Positions 1 through 7,434 of a DNA stretch of 8,640 nucleotides are shown piece after piece. The position numbers and the translations under genes were made by a program. The stretch's first letter is position 1; every line of letters starts with the position of its first letter. The notes under the pieces are model-generated. The model was not told the origin of the DNA. It saw only the letters and a list, made by a program, of their open reading frames with translations, and made no database searches. The stretch covers positions 1 through 8,640 of the forward strand of contig JAFAOZ010000141.1 of the NCBI GenBank assembly GCA_019247395.1. Reading direction: 5' to 3'. Source of the stretch: Vulcanimicrobiota bacterium (lineage in GTDB: Bacteria > Vulcanimicrobiota > Vulcanimicrobiia > Vulcanimicrobiales > Vulcanimicrobiaceae).

Positions 1-2073
1 GACGATGTTGAGGACTTTGATCATCGGATTGATTGCGGGGCCGGCCGTATCTTTGCACGGATCGCCGACCGTGTCGCCGGTGACGGCTGCTTGGTGTGCG
101 ATCGAGCCCTTACCGCCGTAGTGACCGTCCTCGATGTACTTCTTCGCTTTGTACCACGCACCGCCGCCCGACGTCATCGAAATGGCAACGAAGAATCCCG
201 TAACAATCGACCCGACGAGGATGCCGCCCATCATCTGCGCGCCCGTGTCGCCGCGGAGCACATTGAAGTATGAGAGCAGCACGACGATCAAGGGAACGCC
301 GACCGGAATCAGCGCGGGCACGATCATCTCGTGAAGCGCCGCACGCGTGACGATGTCGACCGTGGTGCCGTAGTCCGGGCGCGCGGTGCCTTCCATGATG
401 CCGGGAATCTCGCGGAACTGACGGCGCACTTCTTCGACGACGGCGCCGCCGGCGCGTCCGACCGCTTCCATCGAGCGCGAAGCGAAGATATACGGTAGCA
501 GGCCGCCGATGAAGAGTCCGGCGAGGACGAACGGATTGCCGACCGCAAAGAGATTGCGCACGCCTTCCACGCATGCCGTCGCGTCGCCGGCGCACTTGTG
601 GTTCGTGAGCTGCTGTAAGAACGACGCGAAGAGCACGAGCGCTGCGAGCGCGGCCGAACCGATCGCATAGCCTTTGGTAACGGCCTTGGTCGTGTTGCCC
701 ACTGCGTCGAGCGGATCGGTGACGTTGCGCACGTCTTCCGGCATGTCGGCCATCTCGGCAATGCCGCCCGCGTTATCGGTAATCGGACCGAAGGAATCGA
801 TCGCAACGACGATGCCGGCCATCGAGAGCATCGCCATCACCGCGATGCCGACGCCGTACACGCCGGCGAGCGAGAAGCTGAGCAGGATGCCGACGACGAT
901 GACGATCGCAGGCCACGCGGTGGCCTTCATCGAGACCGCGAGGCCGGCGATGATGTTCGTGGCGTGTCCCGTAACCGAGGCCTTCGCAATGGTCTGCACC
1001 GGCGGGAACTGCGTCCCGGTGTAATACTCGGTGATGAACGTAATCAAGCCCGTAATGACGATACCGATGACCGCACAGAGGAAGATGCCCATCGGGCTGA
1101 CCAGCGTTTGACCGCCGAAAACGCTGCCCGAAACGAAATAGAAACCGACCAGGGAGAGCACGCCGGCGATCGCCATGCCGCGATAGAGCGCCGACATGAT
1201 CCTCGAACGCTGCACTTTTCCGATTCCAACGGCGAATACGCCGATGATCGAAGCGACGATCGAGATCGCGCCGAGCAGCAGCGGGAAGGTCGTCGCACCG
1301 GGGAGCTTCGAGCCGAAGAGCAGATTGCCGAGCAGCATCGCCGCGACCGTCGTGACGCAGTACGTTTCGAAGAGGTCGGCGGCCATGCCCGCGCAGTCGC
1401 CGACGTTATCGCCGACGTTGTCTGCGATGACCGCGGGGTTACGCGGATCGTCTTCCGGGATTCCGGCTTCAACTTTACCGACGAGATCGGCTCCGACGTC
1501 GGCGGCTTTCGTATAAATGCCGCCGCCGAGTCGCGCAAAGACCGAGATCAGCGAGCAGCCAAATGCGAGACCGACCATTGCGTTGAGCGTCGTTGCCGTG
1601 TCGCCGTTGTTGACGTTTTGCAGAATCCAGTAGTAGCCCGAGACCGCGAGCAATCCAAGGCCGACGACGAGCATGCCCGTCACCGAACCGCCGCGGAAGG
1701 CGACATTGAGCGCCGGCGTCAAACCGCCGCGCGCCGCTTCGGCGGTACGCACGTTGGCGCGGACCGAAACGATCATGCCGATAAAACCGGCGGCGCCCGA
1801 AAGGATCGCGCCGATCAGAAAGCCGACGGCAGCCTCCTTGCCGAGCGTCGGCGCAAAGAGAATCAGGATAGCGAGAACGATCGCGACGATGCCGATCGTC
1901 CGGTACTGGCGCGTGAGGAAGGCCATAGCGCCTTCTTGGATCGCCGCGGCGATCTCGCGCATGCGCTGATTGCCGGCGGGCTGCGCGAGCACCCAAAAGG
2001 TGAGCGCGATGCCGTAGAGCACCGCAAGGGCGCCCCCAATAAGTCCGGCTACAGTGGCTATCTGTGCGGTCAT
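1..2073 (-). CDS. hppA: K+-independent proton-translocating membrane pyrophosphatase (3' end cut by window edge)
   Basis: Hydrolyses pyrophosphate at the cytoplasmic face of the inner membrane and uses the energy to export protons. The minus-strand frame is open for 691 codons from ATG 2073 to the window edge. The family signature is clear: [19 protein letters not shown] begins at residue 192, followed by [18 protein letters not shown] at 212-229. Further motifs are [20 protein letters not shown] (459-468) and the C-terminal [18 protein letters not shown]. Many hydrophobic helices fill the rest. Lys463 and Thr466 in GNTTKAVT are the residues known to mark K+-independent, H+-pumping members; K+-dependent and Na+-pumping enzymes have Ala and usually Gly there. 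Only a short C-terminal tail should be missing, given that the GDTVGDP motif lies near the end in this family. GAGGA lies 5 nt before the ATG and supports the start. One oddity is AWYKAKK (639-645) where the family has AWDNAKK. It is transcribed divergently from the flavoprotein gene. Confidence 0.97.
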   Translation of the reverse strand, partial: MTAQIATVAGLIGGALAVLYGIALTFWVLAQPAGNQRMREIAAAIQEGAMAFLTRQYRTIGIVAIVLAILILFAPTLGKEAAVGFLIGAILSGAAGFIGMIVSVRANVRTAEAARGGLTPALNVAFRGGSVTGMLVVGLGLLAVSGYYWILQNVNNGDTATTLNAMVGLAFGCSLISVFARLGGGIYTKAADVGADLVGKVEAGIPEDDPRNPAVIADNVGDNVGDCAGMAADLFETYCVTTVAAMLLGNLLFGSKLPGATTFPLLLGAISIVASIIGVFAVGIGKVQRSRIMSALYRGMAIAGVLSLVGFYFVSGSVFGGQTLVSPMGIFLCAVIGIVITGLITFITEYYTGTQFPPVQTIAKASVTGHATNIIAGLAVSMKATAWPAIVIVVGILLSFSLAGVYGVGIAVMAMLSMAGIVVAIDSFGPITDNAGGIAEMADMPEDVRNVTDPLDAVGNTTKAVTKGYAIGSAALAALVLFASFLQQLTNHKCAGDATACVEGVRNLFAVGNPFVLAGLFIGGLLPYIFASRSMEAVGRAGGAVVEEVRRQFREIPGIMEGTARPDYGTTVDIVTRAALHEMIVPALIPVGVPLIVVLLSYFNVLRGDTGAQMMGGILVGSIVTGFFVAISMTSGGGAWYKAKKYIEDGHYGGKGSIAHQAAVTGDTVGDPCKDTAGPAINPMIKVLNIV

Positions 2074-2078
2074 TCCTA

Positions 2079-2083
2079 TCCTC
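2079..2083 (-). promoter_or_regulatory. Shine-Dalgarno site of hppA
   Basis: The minus strand reads GAGGA, then five bases (TAGGA), then the ATG at 2073. This is one of only two clear ribosome-binding sites in the window and it fixes the hppA start. Confidence 0.75.
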
Positions 2084-2095
2084 AAACGAGCGAGC

Positions 2096-2118
2096 AAAAA
2101 GACTGGCCCCGAAGGGCC
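2096..2118 (-). terminator. Terminator-like UUCG hairpin plus T-run in the hppA 5' leader
   Basis: On the minus strand GGCCC-TTCG-GGGCC forms a 5-bp GC stem with a UUCG tetraloop (2105-2118). AGTC and then five T residues (2100-2096) follow. The hairpin lies about 20 nt upstream of the hppA ribosome-binding site, and no gene upstream on this strand ends here because the neighbour is divergent. It could therefore be a leader attenuator, a stabilising 5' hairpin, or chance in GC-rich DNA. The stem is short and separated from the T-run by four weakly pairing bases, so termination efficiency is uncertain. Confidence 0.4.
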
Positions 2119-2182
2119 GACCGGCTTGCCTACTCCGGGCGGACGCGCAAGTCCTCGCGTGCCGTCGTGGAACATCATTGCG

Positions 2183-3400
2183 GTGAGCGCAACGGAAACG
2201 ACCGAACTCCTCATCGTCGGCTGCGGCCCAGCCGGAGCGACCGCCGCGCGCGAGGCCGCGCGAGCCGGCGCCGAGACGCTCGTACTGGAACGCGACTCCG
2301 TCGTCGGAAGCAAGCGCGTCTGCGCCGCCGGACTGCGCCCGGGCTTCTGCGAAACGTTCGACGTGCCGCGAGCCATCGTGCACTGCGACACGCCGCGGCT
2401 CGCATTTTTCGACGGCGCGGGCGCCGAGTACGAAGTCGCATTCGGGCCGGGGCATACGACGACGCGGGAAGAGCTCGACTCGAAGTTGGCGGAGCTCGCG
2501 AAGCGCGAAGGCGCCGCGGTTCGGACGCAGGCGCTCTTTCGAACGCTCCGGCGCGACGGTCGCGGCTTCATCGCCGAGTATGCCGATTTAGCAAAGGGCG
2601 AACGCCGGCGCGTCGCGGCTCGCTACGTTTTCCTAGCGCCCGGCGCAACGGCACGCTTGGAAGATCCGTCGTTCGGGCGCGTCGCAATGCCGGATTGGCG
2701 CGACGGCCTGCTCACGACGCTGCAGTACCGGGTCTATCTGGAGCATCGCGCATCTGCCGTCGCGTATCGAACGCTCGAGCTTCATTACTACGCCGCGCGT
2801 GACGGACGTCAGATCGTCGCTTGGATGTTTCCCAAGCGCGACCATCTCGCGATCGGTCTGGGCGTGATGGGCAAGATTCGCGCCGAGGCGCTGCGCACCG
2901 AACTCGATTTGTTTACCGAACGCGTGCGCGCACGGCTCTACCCGAAGTCCGGGGTTCGCTCGGTGAAGACGGAGGGGCACTTACTCTATGGCGGCATGCC
3001 GCGTCCGAACGTCTCCGACGACGGCCTGCTGGTCGGCGGAACTGCAGCAGGCTTCGTTGATGCCACGAACGGCGAAGGGATCTTCGAAGCGGCAATGAGC
3101 GGACGCTTTGCCGCCGACGCGGTGGTACGCGCGCGCAGCCGAGGCGAGCATGCAAGCGTGCGCTATGCATCGGACGTCAATGCGCGCTTTCGACGCCGCC
3201 TGCTTCACCGGGTGCATATCATGCGCTACCTGGAACAGCGGCCCGCCCGGTTCGCGCACCTCTTCGACCAACTCGCGAGGACTCCGCGCCTCGCCGCGGT
3301 ATTGCTGAAGGAAGATTCCGAGCGAACGATGAGCGAACGTCTTTATCTGTATTCGCAGGCTCTGTACTTCGGCTTTCGCACGGCCGCATGCCGTGACTAA
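2183..3400 (+). CDS. Geranylgeranyl-reductase-family FAD-dependent oxidoreductase
   Basis: A 405-residue flavoprotein of the geranylgeranyl reductase family, which typically saturates double bonds of polyprenyl chains (lipids, quinones, chlorophyll or carotenoid side chains). The N-terminus carries the Rossmann FAD motif GCGPAG at residues 13-18, ending in an acidic LERD strand (35-38). A KRVCAAGL segment (44-51) sits where the family has its Cys-Gly-Gly-Gly-Leu-like motif. The second FAD-contact motif, [19 protein letters not shown], starts near residue 281. The reading frame stays open back to an ATG at 2054 inside hppA, but the homology starts only after GTG 2183, so I chose GTG. No strong ribosome-binding site precedes it. 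The end overlaps the sigma-factor start by 8 nt, so the two are probably one operon and translationally coupled. The substrate is unknown; no other isoprenoid gene is in the window. Confidence 0.85.
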   Translation: MSATETTELLIVGCGPAGATAAREAARAGAETLVLERDSVVGSKRVCAAGLRPGFCETFDVPRAIVHCDTPRLAFFDGAGAEYEVAFGPGHTTTREELDSKLAELAKREGAAVRTQALFRTLRRDGRGFIAEYADLAKGERRRVAARYVFLAPGATARLEDPSFGRVAMPDWRDGLLTTLQYRVYLEHRASAVAYRTLELHYYAARDGRQIVAWMFPKRDHLAIGLGVMGKIRAEALRTELDLFTERVRARLYPKSGVRSVKTEGHLLYGGMPRPNVSDDGLLVGGTAAGFVDATNGEGIFEAAMSGRFAADAVVRARSRGEHASVRYASDVNARFRRRLLHRVHIMRYLEQRPARFAHLFDQLARTPRLAAVLLKEDSERTMSERLYLYSQALYFGFRTAACRD

Positions 3401-4109
3401 CGCGCTGATTTCTCGCGAAGAGGCGATTCATAAGTACTTGTATCTCGTCAAGTACGTCGCGGGACGAATCTACGTCAATTTGCCGTCCAACGTGGATCTC
3501 AACGACCTCATCAACGACGGCGTCTTCGGTTTGATGGATGCAATCGAGAAGTACGACGGCTCGCGCGCCGTTAAGTTCGAAACCTACGCCATTACGCGCA
3601 TCAACGGAGCGATTCTCGATGCGCTGCGCTCGCTCGATTGGGTGCCGCGCACGGTCCGCCAGCGGTCGCGTGCGCTCGATCACACGTACGAGCGCTTAGA
3701 GTGTGAGCTGGGGCGCGACCCGACCGACGGCGAGCTCGCCGCGAGGATGCAGCTTTCGGTGCGCGAGCTCGATCGCATGCGGCAACGCGCGCGCGGCACG
3801 AACGTCGTCTCGCTCGAAGAGCCGATCTCCAAGAACGGGGAGAGCGAAATCTATCTCGGCGACACGCTCGAGGATCTTGAAAGCGACGTCACGGGCGAGA
3901 TCGAGCGCAGCGAGCTGCACGAGGAGTTGGTTGGAGCGGTGGCCTCGTTGCCGTCGCAAGAGCGCACCGTGATTCAGCACTATTATTTCTACGGCGAGAC
4001 GCTGAAGCAGATCAAAGCGTTGCTAGGCGTCTCGGAATCGCGGGTGTCACAGATCCACGCGGCTGCCGTGGGCCGGCTGCGCAAAATCATGTACGCAAAC
4101 CCGGCGTAA
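3393..4109 (+). CDS. fliA: RNA polymerase sigma factor, FliA/WhiG (sigma-28) subfamily
   Basis: A 238-residue sigma-70-family protein that directs RNA polymerase to an alternative promoter class. Region 2 occupies about residues 9-90 and includes DLINDGVFGLMDAIEKYD and the FliA/WhiG hallmark FETYAITRINGAILDALRS (62-80) followed by LDWVPRTVRQ. Region 3 covers about 90-145. Region 4, with the helix-turn-helix, is at about 180-234, including LPSQERTVIQHYYF and LLGVSESRVSQIHAAAVGRL. The length matches complete FliA/WhiG proteins. The start is GTG 3393, inside the last codons of the flavoprotein gene, which suggests coupling. No flagellar, chemotaxis or anti-sigma (flgM-like) gene is in the window, so a motility role cannot be claimed. 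The gene ends 4 nt from the convergent cupin gene, leaving no room for a dedicated intergenic terminator. Confidence 0.93.
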   Translation: MTNALISREEAIHKYLYLVKYVAGRIYVNLPSNVDLNDLINDGVFGLMDAIEKYDGSRAVKFETYAITRINGAILDALRSLDWVPRTVRQRSRALDHTYERLECELGRDPTDGELAARMQLSVRELDRMRQRARGTNVVSLEEPISKNGESEIYLGDTLEDLESDVTGEIERSELHEELVGAVASLPSQERTVIQHYYFYGETLKQIKALLGVSESRVSQIHAAAVGRLRKIMYANPA

Positions 4110-4113
4110 GCCC

Positions 4114-5181
4114 TCACGATTCCCCGTGGAAGTACTCGAGCTGCGGATGCGCCGCGACCAAGACCGAACTGCGTCCGTCGAGCGGTGCCGGCAGATCCAC
4201 GAGCAGCTTGTCGGAATCGGGATAGTAACACGATTCAAACTCTTCGGTCCGCGCTAAGAGCAGCACCGTCGCCGGCGCGTCGCTGTCGTTGAGCAGCTGA
4301 TGCGTTCCGCTCTCTCCGACGGGGAGCGCAACGAAGTCGCCTTTGCGGCAACGAATCGTTCCGGATAACATTCGCACGCTGGGCTCGCCGTCGATGACGT
4401 AGAAGAGTTCCTCTTCGCGGGCATGCCCGTGAAGCGGACAGAAGCGGTGCCCCGGCGGCAGCGTGCTCACGCGATAGCCTAAGCCGCGCGCGCCGATCGC
4501 CCAGCCGACCTCGGCGTCGAGGCAGGTGTATCGCTGCGGCTGTTGGGCGCGCTCCGTGTTTTCGTCGCGCTCGTCGCGAAAGTCGAGCTCGTCGACGTTG
4601 ATGCGATGCACGTCGGCACCCGCTTTAGCATAGAGCAACGTATAAAGCTGTTGATAGGCGCCGGCGTAGACCGATTGGCCTCGGCTCACGAGCAAACGCT
4701 CGGGATTGACGCGCAGGATGCGCCGCAATCCGAGCGCCGCTTTGCAGACGTCGGTATATTTGCCGTCGGCGGCCATCGAGAGCGCGCCCGCGGGAGCGCC
4801 GGCGAGGGTCTCGCCGGCCACTACGGCTTGGGATTCCGTCAGATGCAGTGCGAACTCGTGCGCGCGATGCTGGTCGCGCAATCGTATCGCGGTAAGCCCC
4901 GCTCCGATGCCGTCGTAATGCTCGGCGCGATCGACGACTGCCGCGCCGAATCGCGCCGCGATGGCCTGCGCGTGCGACGACCTGTCGCCCGTCAGGACGA
5001 CGACGGTTGACACTCCGCCCAGCTCCGCGATCTGCGCGAGCGTCGCGTCGTCGAAGGGCAGCGGATCGACCAGCACGTTGCCGCGCTCCGCAACGAAGAG
5101 ATGACTATTCTCGGCGATGGCTTGGTGCGGACGCGTGACCGAGTAGGCGTAGGCATTCGAAATCTGAAGCGGATAGAACAT
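4114..5181 (-). CDS. Degenerate metallo-beta-lactamase-like domain fused to a cupin domain
   Basis: A 355-residue two-domain protein. Residues about 1-200 read like a metallo-beta-lactamase fold: NVLVDPLPFDD (35-45), a VVVLTGDRSSHA strand-loop (60-71) where zinc enzymes have THxHxDH, then VVAGETL (120-126) in place of a GD-type motif, and LLVSRGQSV (163-171) in place of the usual gHG loop. Nearly all zinc ligands are replaced, so hydrolase activity is unlikely. Residues about 230-312 are an intact cupin: motif 1 contains His251, His253 and Glu257, and motif 2 (GDFVALPVG...) contains His294, so a metal can be bound there. The specific function is unknown. No clear ribosome-binding site precedes ATG 5181. 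An upstream in-frame ATG at 5238 has AGGA six bases before it and would give 374 residues, but it would overlap the divergent gene. The gene is convergent with the sigma-factor gene. Confidence 0.82.
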   Translation of the reverse strand: MFYPLQISNAYAYSVTRPHQAIAENSHLFVAERGNVLVDPLPFDDATLAQIAELGGVSTVVVLTGDRSSHAQAIAARFGAAVVDRAEHYDGIGAGLTAIRLRDQHRAHEFALHLTESQAVVAGETLAGAPAGALSMAADGKYTDVCKAALGLRRILRVNPERLLVSRGQSVYAGAYQQLYTLLYAKAGADVHRINVDELDFRDERDENTERAQQPQRYTCLDAEVGWAIGARGLGYRVSTLPPGHRFCPLHGHAREEELFYVIDGEPSVRMLSGTIRCRKGDFVALPVGESGTHQLLNDSDAPATVLLLARTEEFESCYYPDSDKLLVDLPAPLDGRSSVLVAAHPQLEYFHGES

Positions 5182-5219
5182 GACGCGGTATTTCGAGCCC
5201 GGCCGTCGAAACGCTGCGC
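5182..5219. promoter_or_regulatory. 38-bp divergent gap between cupin-fusion and phosphoesterase genes
   Basis: Both genes start outward from this gap and neither chosen start has a visible Shine-Dalgarno sequence. The promoters must lie here or inside the opposing gene's first codons. Leaderless transcripts would fit but are not shown. I see no clear promoter hexamers or operator repeats. Confidence 0.35.
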
Positions 5220-6557
5220 GTGCGACCAATTGGAGCATTGGCGTTCCTGCTTTTGTGCGGCTGCGCTTCGCAGGCAGCATTGCCGTACATGAAATCGGCG
5301 ACGGCATTGCGGGTGCTGTCGCAGAGCGGTGCGGGCAAGATCACGCACATCGTCTACATCGTGCAAGAGAACCGCAGCTTCGATGATCTCTTCCAAGGCT
5401 ATCCCGGCGCCGACACGGTCGCCTACGGCAAGATCTCTTCGGGCAAGCGGGTGAAGCTCGTGCCGGTCAGCCTCGCAGCGTATTACGTGATCGATCATTC
5501 GGCCGCAGCGATGTTCGCCGCGTGCGACGGTACCGGAAAGCTTCCCGGAACGCACTGCCGTATGGACGGCTTCAATAAGGAGTATGCTTCTGGTTATCCG
5601 CGCAGCCTCACGTACCCCGAATATGTCTACGTGCCGCACAAGGAGTCGAAGCCATATTTCGACATGGCGCACGAGTGGGTGCTTGCGGATCGCATGTTCC
5701 AATCGCAGCTCGACGAGAGCTTCGTCGCGCACCAGTACATCATCGCGGCGCAAGCGCAGGCCGCGGTAGACCTGCCCGCGCGGTGGGGTTGCGGAGGCGG
5801 CCGTTACAACAAAGTGGATACGCTCACCCAAGAGCGCAATCCGTATGGGCCGCAAGAGCGCCCGTGCTTCGACTACCAAACCCTGGGCGACGAGCTCGAC
5901 AACGCAGGCTTGTCGTGGCGCTTCTATGCGACCTGGTACGGAAGCGTCTCGAGCGGCGACGGTGCGGTGTGGTCGAGCTATCAGGCGGTGCGGCACATTT
6001 ACCATGGGCCGGATTGGAAGAAAGACGTCATCACGCCGAATTGGAAGTTCATCACCGACGTTCGCCAAGGGCACCTCGCGAACTTTACGTGGATCACGCC
6101 GGTCTGCAGTGACTCCGATCACGTGAACTGTCCCGGCGGCTACGGCCCGTCGTGGGTAGCGGCGCTCGTTAACACGGTCGGCAAGAGCAAGTTTTGGGAT
6201 TCGACCGCGATCTTCGTGCAGTGGGACGACTGGGGCGGAACCTACGACCACGTTCCCGCGCCGTATGCGGATTACGACGGGCTCGGCTTCCGGGTACCGT
6301 TGCTCGTCATCTCGCCGTACGCGAAAAAGGGCTTCGTTTCACACGTCCGCTACGAGACGGCGAGCGTGCTGCGTTTTGCGGAAGATCTTTGGGGACTCAA
6401 TCAACTGGCTGCGGCGGACGCGCGCGCGAACTCCCCGGCCGGGGATTGTTTTGACTTCTCACAAAAACCACGCGGCTTCGTGCCCATCAAGGCGCCGAAG
6501 CCGCCGAAGTTTTTCATGCACCAAGCGCCGGAGTATTTCGCCCCAGACTACGAATAA
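5220..6557 (+). CDS. Secreted lipoprotein phosphoesterase (phospholipase C / acid phosphatase family)
   Basis: A 445-residue protein of the phosphoesterase family (PF04185 type), which includes bacterial phospholipases C and AcpA-like acid phosphatases; these cleave phosphate esters outside the cytoplasm using bound metal. The GTG start gives a short signal peptide with a lipobox, LLCGC, placing the lipidated Cys at residue 15 and implying a membrane-anchored exported protein. Family motifs follow in order: IVQENRSFDDLFQGYPG (47-63) with the metal-site Glu-Asn, PVCSDSDH (294-301), and QWDDWGGTYDHVPAPY (334-349), then RVPLLVISPYAKKG (358-371). The length fits the shorter acid-phosphatase-like members more than the longer two-domain phospholipases. 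Several cysteines (103, 113, 191, 216, 296, 304, 410) suggest disulfides in an exported protein. The substrate cannot be told from the sequence. Its last 10 nt overlap the convergent DUF3618 gene. Confidence 0.9.
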   Translation: MRPIGALAFLLLCGCASQAALPYMKSATALRVLSQSGAGKITHIVYIVQENRSFDDLFQGYPGADTVAYGKISSGKRVKLVPVSLAAYYVIDHSAAAMFAACDGTGKLPGTHCRMDGFNKEYASGYPRSLTYPEYVYVPHKESKPYFDMAHEWVLADRMFQSQLDESFVAHQYIIAAQAQAAVDLPARWGCGGGRYNKVDTLTQERNPYGPQERPCFDYQTLGDELDNAGLSWRFYATWYGSVSSGDGAVWSSYQAVRHIYHGPDWKKDVITPNWKFITDVRQGHLANFTWITPVCSDSDHVNCPGGYGPSWVAALVNTVGKSKFWDSTAIFVQWDDWGGTYDHVPAPYADYDGLGFRVPLLVISPYAKKGFVSHVRYETASVLRFAEDLWGLNQLAAADARANSPAGDCFDFSQKPRGFVPIKAPKPPKFFMHQAPEYFAPDYE

Positions 6558-7021
6558 CTCCGCGATTGTGATTGCGGCGTGGTGGTCAATGCGTCGCCGA
6601 TGGCCTGCGTCACGGCAGCCTTTCCTTGCTCGATCGCGCTTCCCGCGGCGGCCTTTGCCTGATCGGTCATTTGTTCGCCGAGCCGGCCGACGCGATCGCG
6701 CTCGATGTCGCTAACAGGTAGACACAGGCCCACCAGAAAACCGACGGCGATCGAACCGATCGCAAGGCCCAGCGGATTTTGCGATGCAACCGACCCGACG
6801 GTGCGTAGACCTTGCGCGGCGTCCTCGCGCGAGGGCAACGCATTGGCGGCGCCGGTAACGGCACCGCTGACGGCGCCTTTGATTGCGTCGACGCGATCGT
6901 TCACGGCGTCGCGGGTGCGCGCGGGAACGTCGGCTTTATACGCGAGCGCTTCGACGGTGTCGCCCATGCGGCTCTGCGTATTTTCGATATCCCGGCGGAT
7001 AGCTTGTGGATCTTGGCTCAA
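6548..7021 (-). CDS. DUF3618 domain membrane-anchored protein
   Basis: A 157-residue protein. Its N-terminus, QAIRRDIENTQSRMGDTVEAL (residues 6-26), matches the DUF3618 pattern of an Arg/Asp/Glu helix followed by an MGDTVEAL-like segment. An amphipathic Ala/Val-rich stretch follows, then one membrane helix at about 82-103 (NPLGLAIGSIAVGFLVGLCL). The C-terminus is Ala/Gln/Lys-rich, probably helical, and soluble. The family function is not established; members are found with holin-fold proteins in envelope gene clusters. The start is TTG 7021, supported by a perfect AGGAGG six bases upstream. The nearby ATG at 7026 is out of frame and is followed by a stop two codons later. The TTG overlaps the stop of the preceding gene (TTGA), so translation is probably coupled. 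The stop lies inside the end of the convergent phosphoesterase gene. Confidence 0.85.
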   Translation of the reverse strand: MSQDPQAIRRDIENTQSRMGDTVEALAYKADVPARTRDAVNDRVDAIKGAVSGAVTGAANALPSREDAAQGLRTVGSVASQNPLGLAIGSIAVGFLVGLCLPVSDIERDRVGRLGEQMTDQAKAAAGSAIEQGKAAVTQAIGDALTTTPQSQSRSYS

Positions 7022-7434
7022 GACATACCTCCTCGGCGAACTCCAGCTTGTACGGTTGCGACGTCGTCCTTCACGGTTTTGATGGTCTGCTTGGGCAGCG
7101 GCGAGCCCATCTGCTTGAGCGCGGTGCGCCCGGAAACAACCGCGGCGACGGCAATGGCGACGTAAAGAACGGTGACGATCAGCGCGGCTGCCCAGACGGG
7201 CACTGCGACGGCAATCGCTGCAATCAGCAGCGCGGTTAGCGCGCCAAAGGCACCCAGCGCGAAGAGCGCCGCAACGCCGAATGCAATCGCGGGCCGTTCC
7301 GCCTTGCGCAGCGTGCCCATGATCTCTGCGCGCGCGAGCGCCAGCTCTTGCCGAATCAGCAGCGACGTTTCCGCCGCGAGCTTTTGCAGCAGCTCGGGGA
7401 TGGAACGGTCGGCTTCGGCCGGCGCGTTCCTCAT
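7018..7434 (-). CDS. Holin superfamily III / PF07332-type membrane protein (YqjE-like)
   Basis: A 138-residue small membrane protein. The N-terminal amphipathic helix, IPELLQKLAAETSLLIRQEL (12-31), continues into LALARAEI and is typical of the family. Two membrane helices follow at about 49-76 and 80-102. The charged tail, SPLPKQTIKTVKDDVA (111-126), matches the family's usual Pro-(x)-Glu/Lys-Thr-Ile-x-x-(Ile/Val)-Lys-x-Asp ending. Although called a holin family, most members are chromosomal envelope proteins with no phage link; E. coli YqjE is one. I chose ATG 7434 because the longer open frame upstream (to 7569) is low-complexity Arg/His-rich sequence antiparallel or shifted to the real 131-aa gene. 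The ATG overlaps the upstream stop in an ATGA arrangement. No lysis genes are near, so lysis is not implied. Confidence 0.86.
   Translation of the reverse strand: MRNAPAEADRSIPELLQKLAAETSLLIRQELALARAEIMGTLRKAERPAIAFGVAALFALGAFGALTALLIAAIAVAVPVWAAALIVTVLYVAIAVAAVVSGRTALKQMGSPLPKQTIKTVKDDVATVQAGVRRGGMS
7028..7033 (-). promoter_or_regulatory. Consensus Shine-Dalgarno for the DUF3618 gene
   Basis: The minus strand reads AGGAGG-TATGTC-TTG. The site lies inside the last codons of the holin-fold gene and decides for the TTG start at 7021. It is the strongest ribosome-binding site in the window. Confidence 0.85.

Larger units (their letters stand above)
2074..2182. promoter_or_regulatory. Divergent intergenic region between hppA and the flavoprotein gene
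   Basis: These 109 bp must hold the promoters for both divergent transcripts. I see no convincing -35/-10 pair in either direction. Visible elements are the hppA ribosome-binding site, the UUCG hairpin with T-run, and a small inverted repeat (GGAC at 2141-2144 with GTCC at 2151-2154). The placement is solid, but the promoter identity is inferred from gene orientation only. Confidence 0.5.

Noticed and set aside
2054..2182. 43-residue N-terminal extension of the flavoprotein from ATG 2054
   Set aside because: It would start inside hppA, read through the hppA ribosome-binding site and hairpin, and add Pro/Gly-rich sequence ahead of the FAD motif. GTG 2183 places the Rossmann motif at the usual distance from the N-terminus.
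964..2802. 612-codon plus-strand open frame, very rich in Arg, Asp, Glu and Ala
   Set aside because: It lies antisense to hppA for most of its length and then out of frame with the flavoprotein gene. Its composition is that of a GC-rich shadow frame and no domain is recognisable, while hppA is unmistakable on the other strand.
4992..6251. 419-codon minus-strand open frame
   Set aside because: It is mostly antisense to the phosphoesterase gene, and its left end overlaps the cupin-fusion gene in another frame. It has no recognisable motif and is Arg/Val-rich, as expected of a shadow.
7018..7434. Possible prophage or lysis cassette suggested by the holin-family protein
   Set aside because: No endolysin, spanin, phage structural gene or integrase is present. 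PF07332-type proteins are commonly chromosomal envelope proteins.
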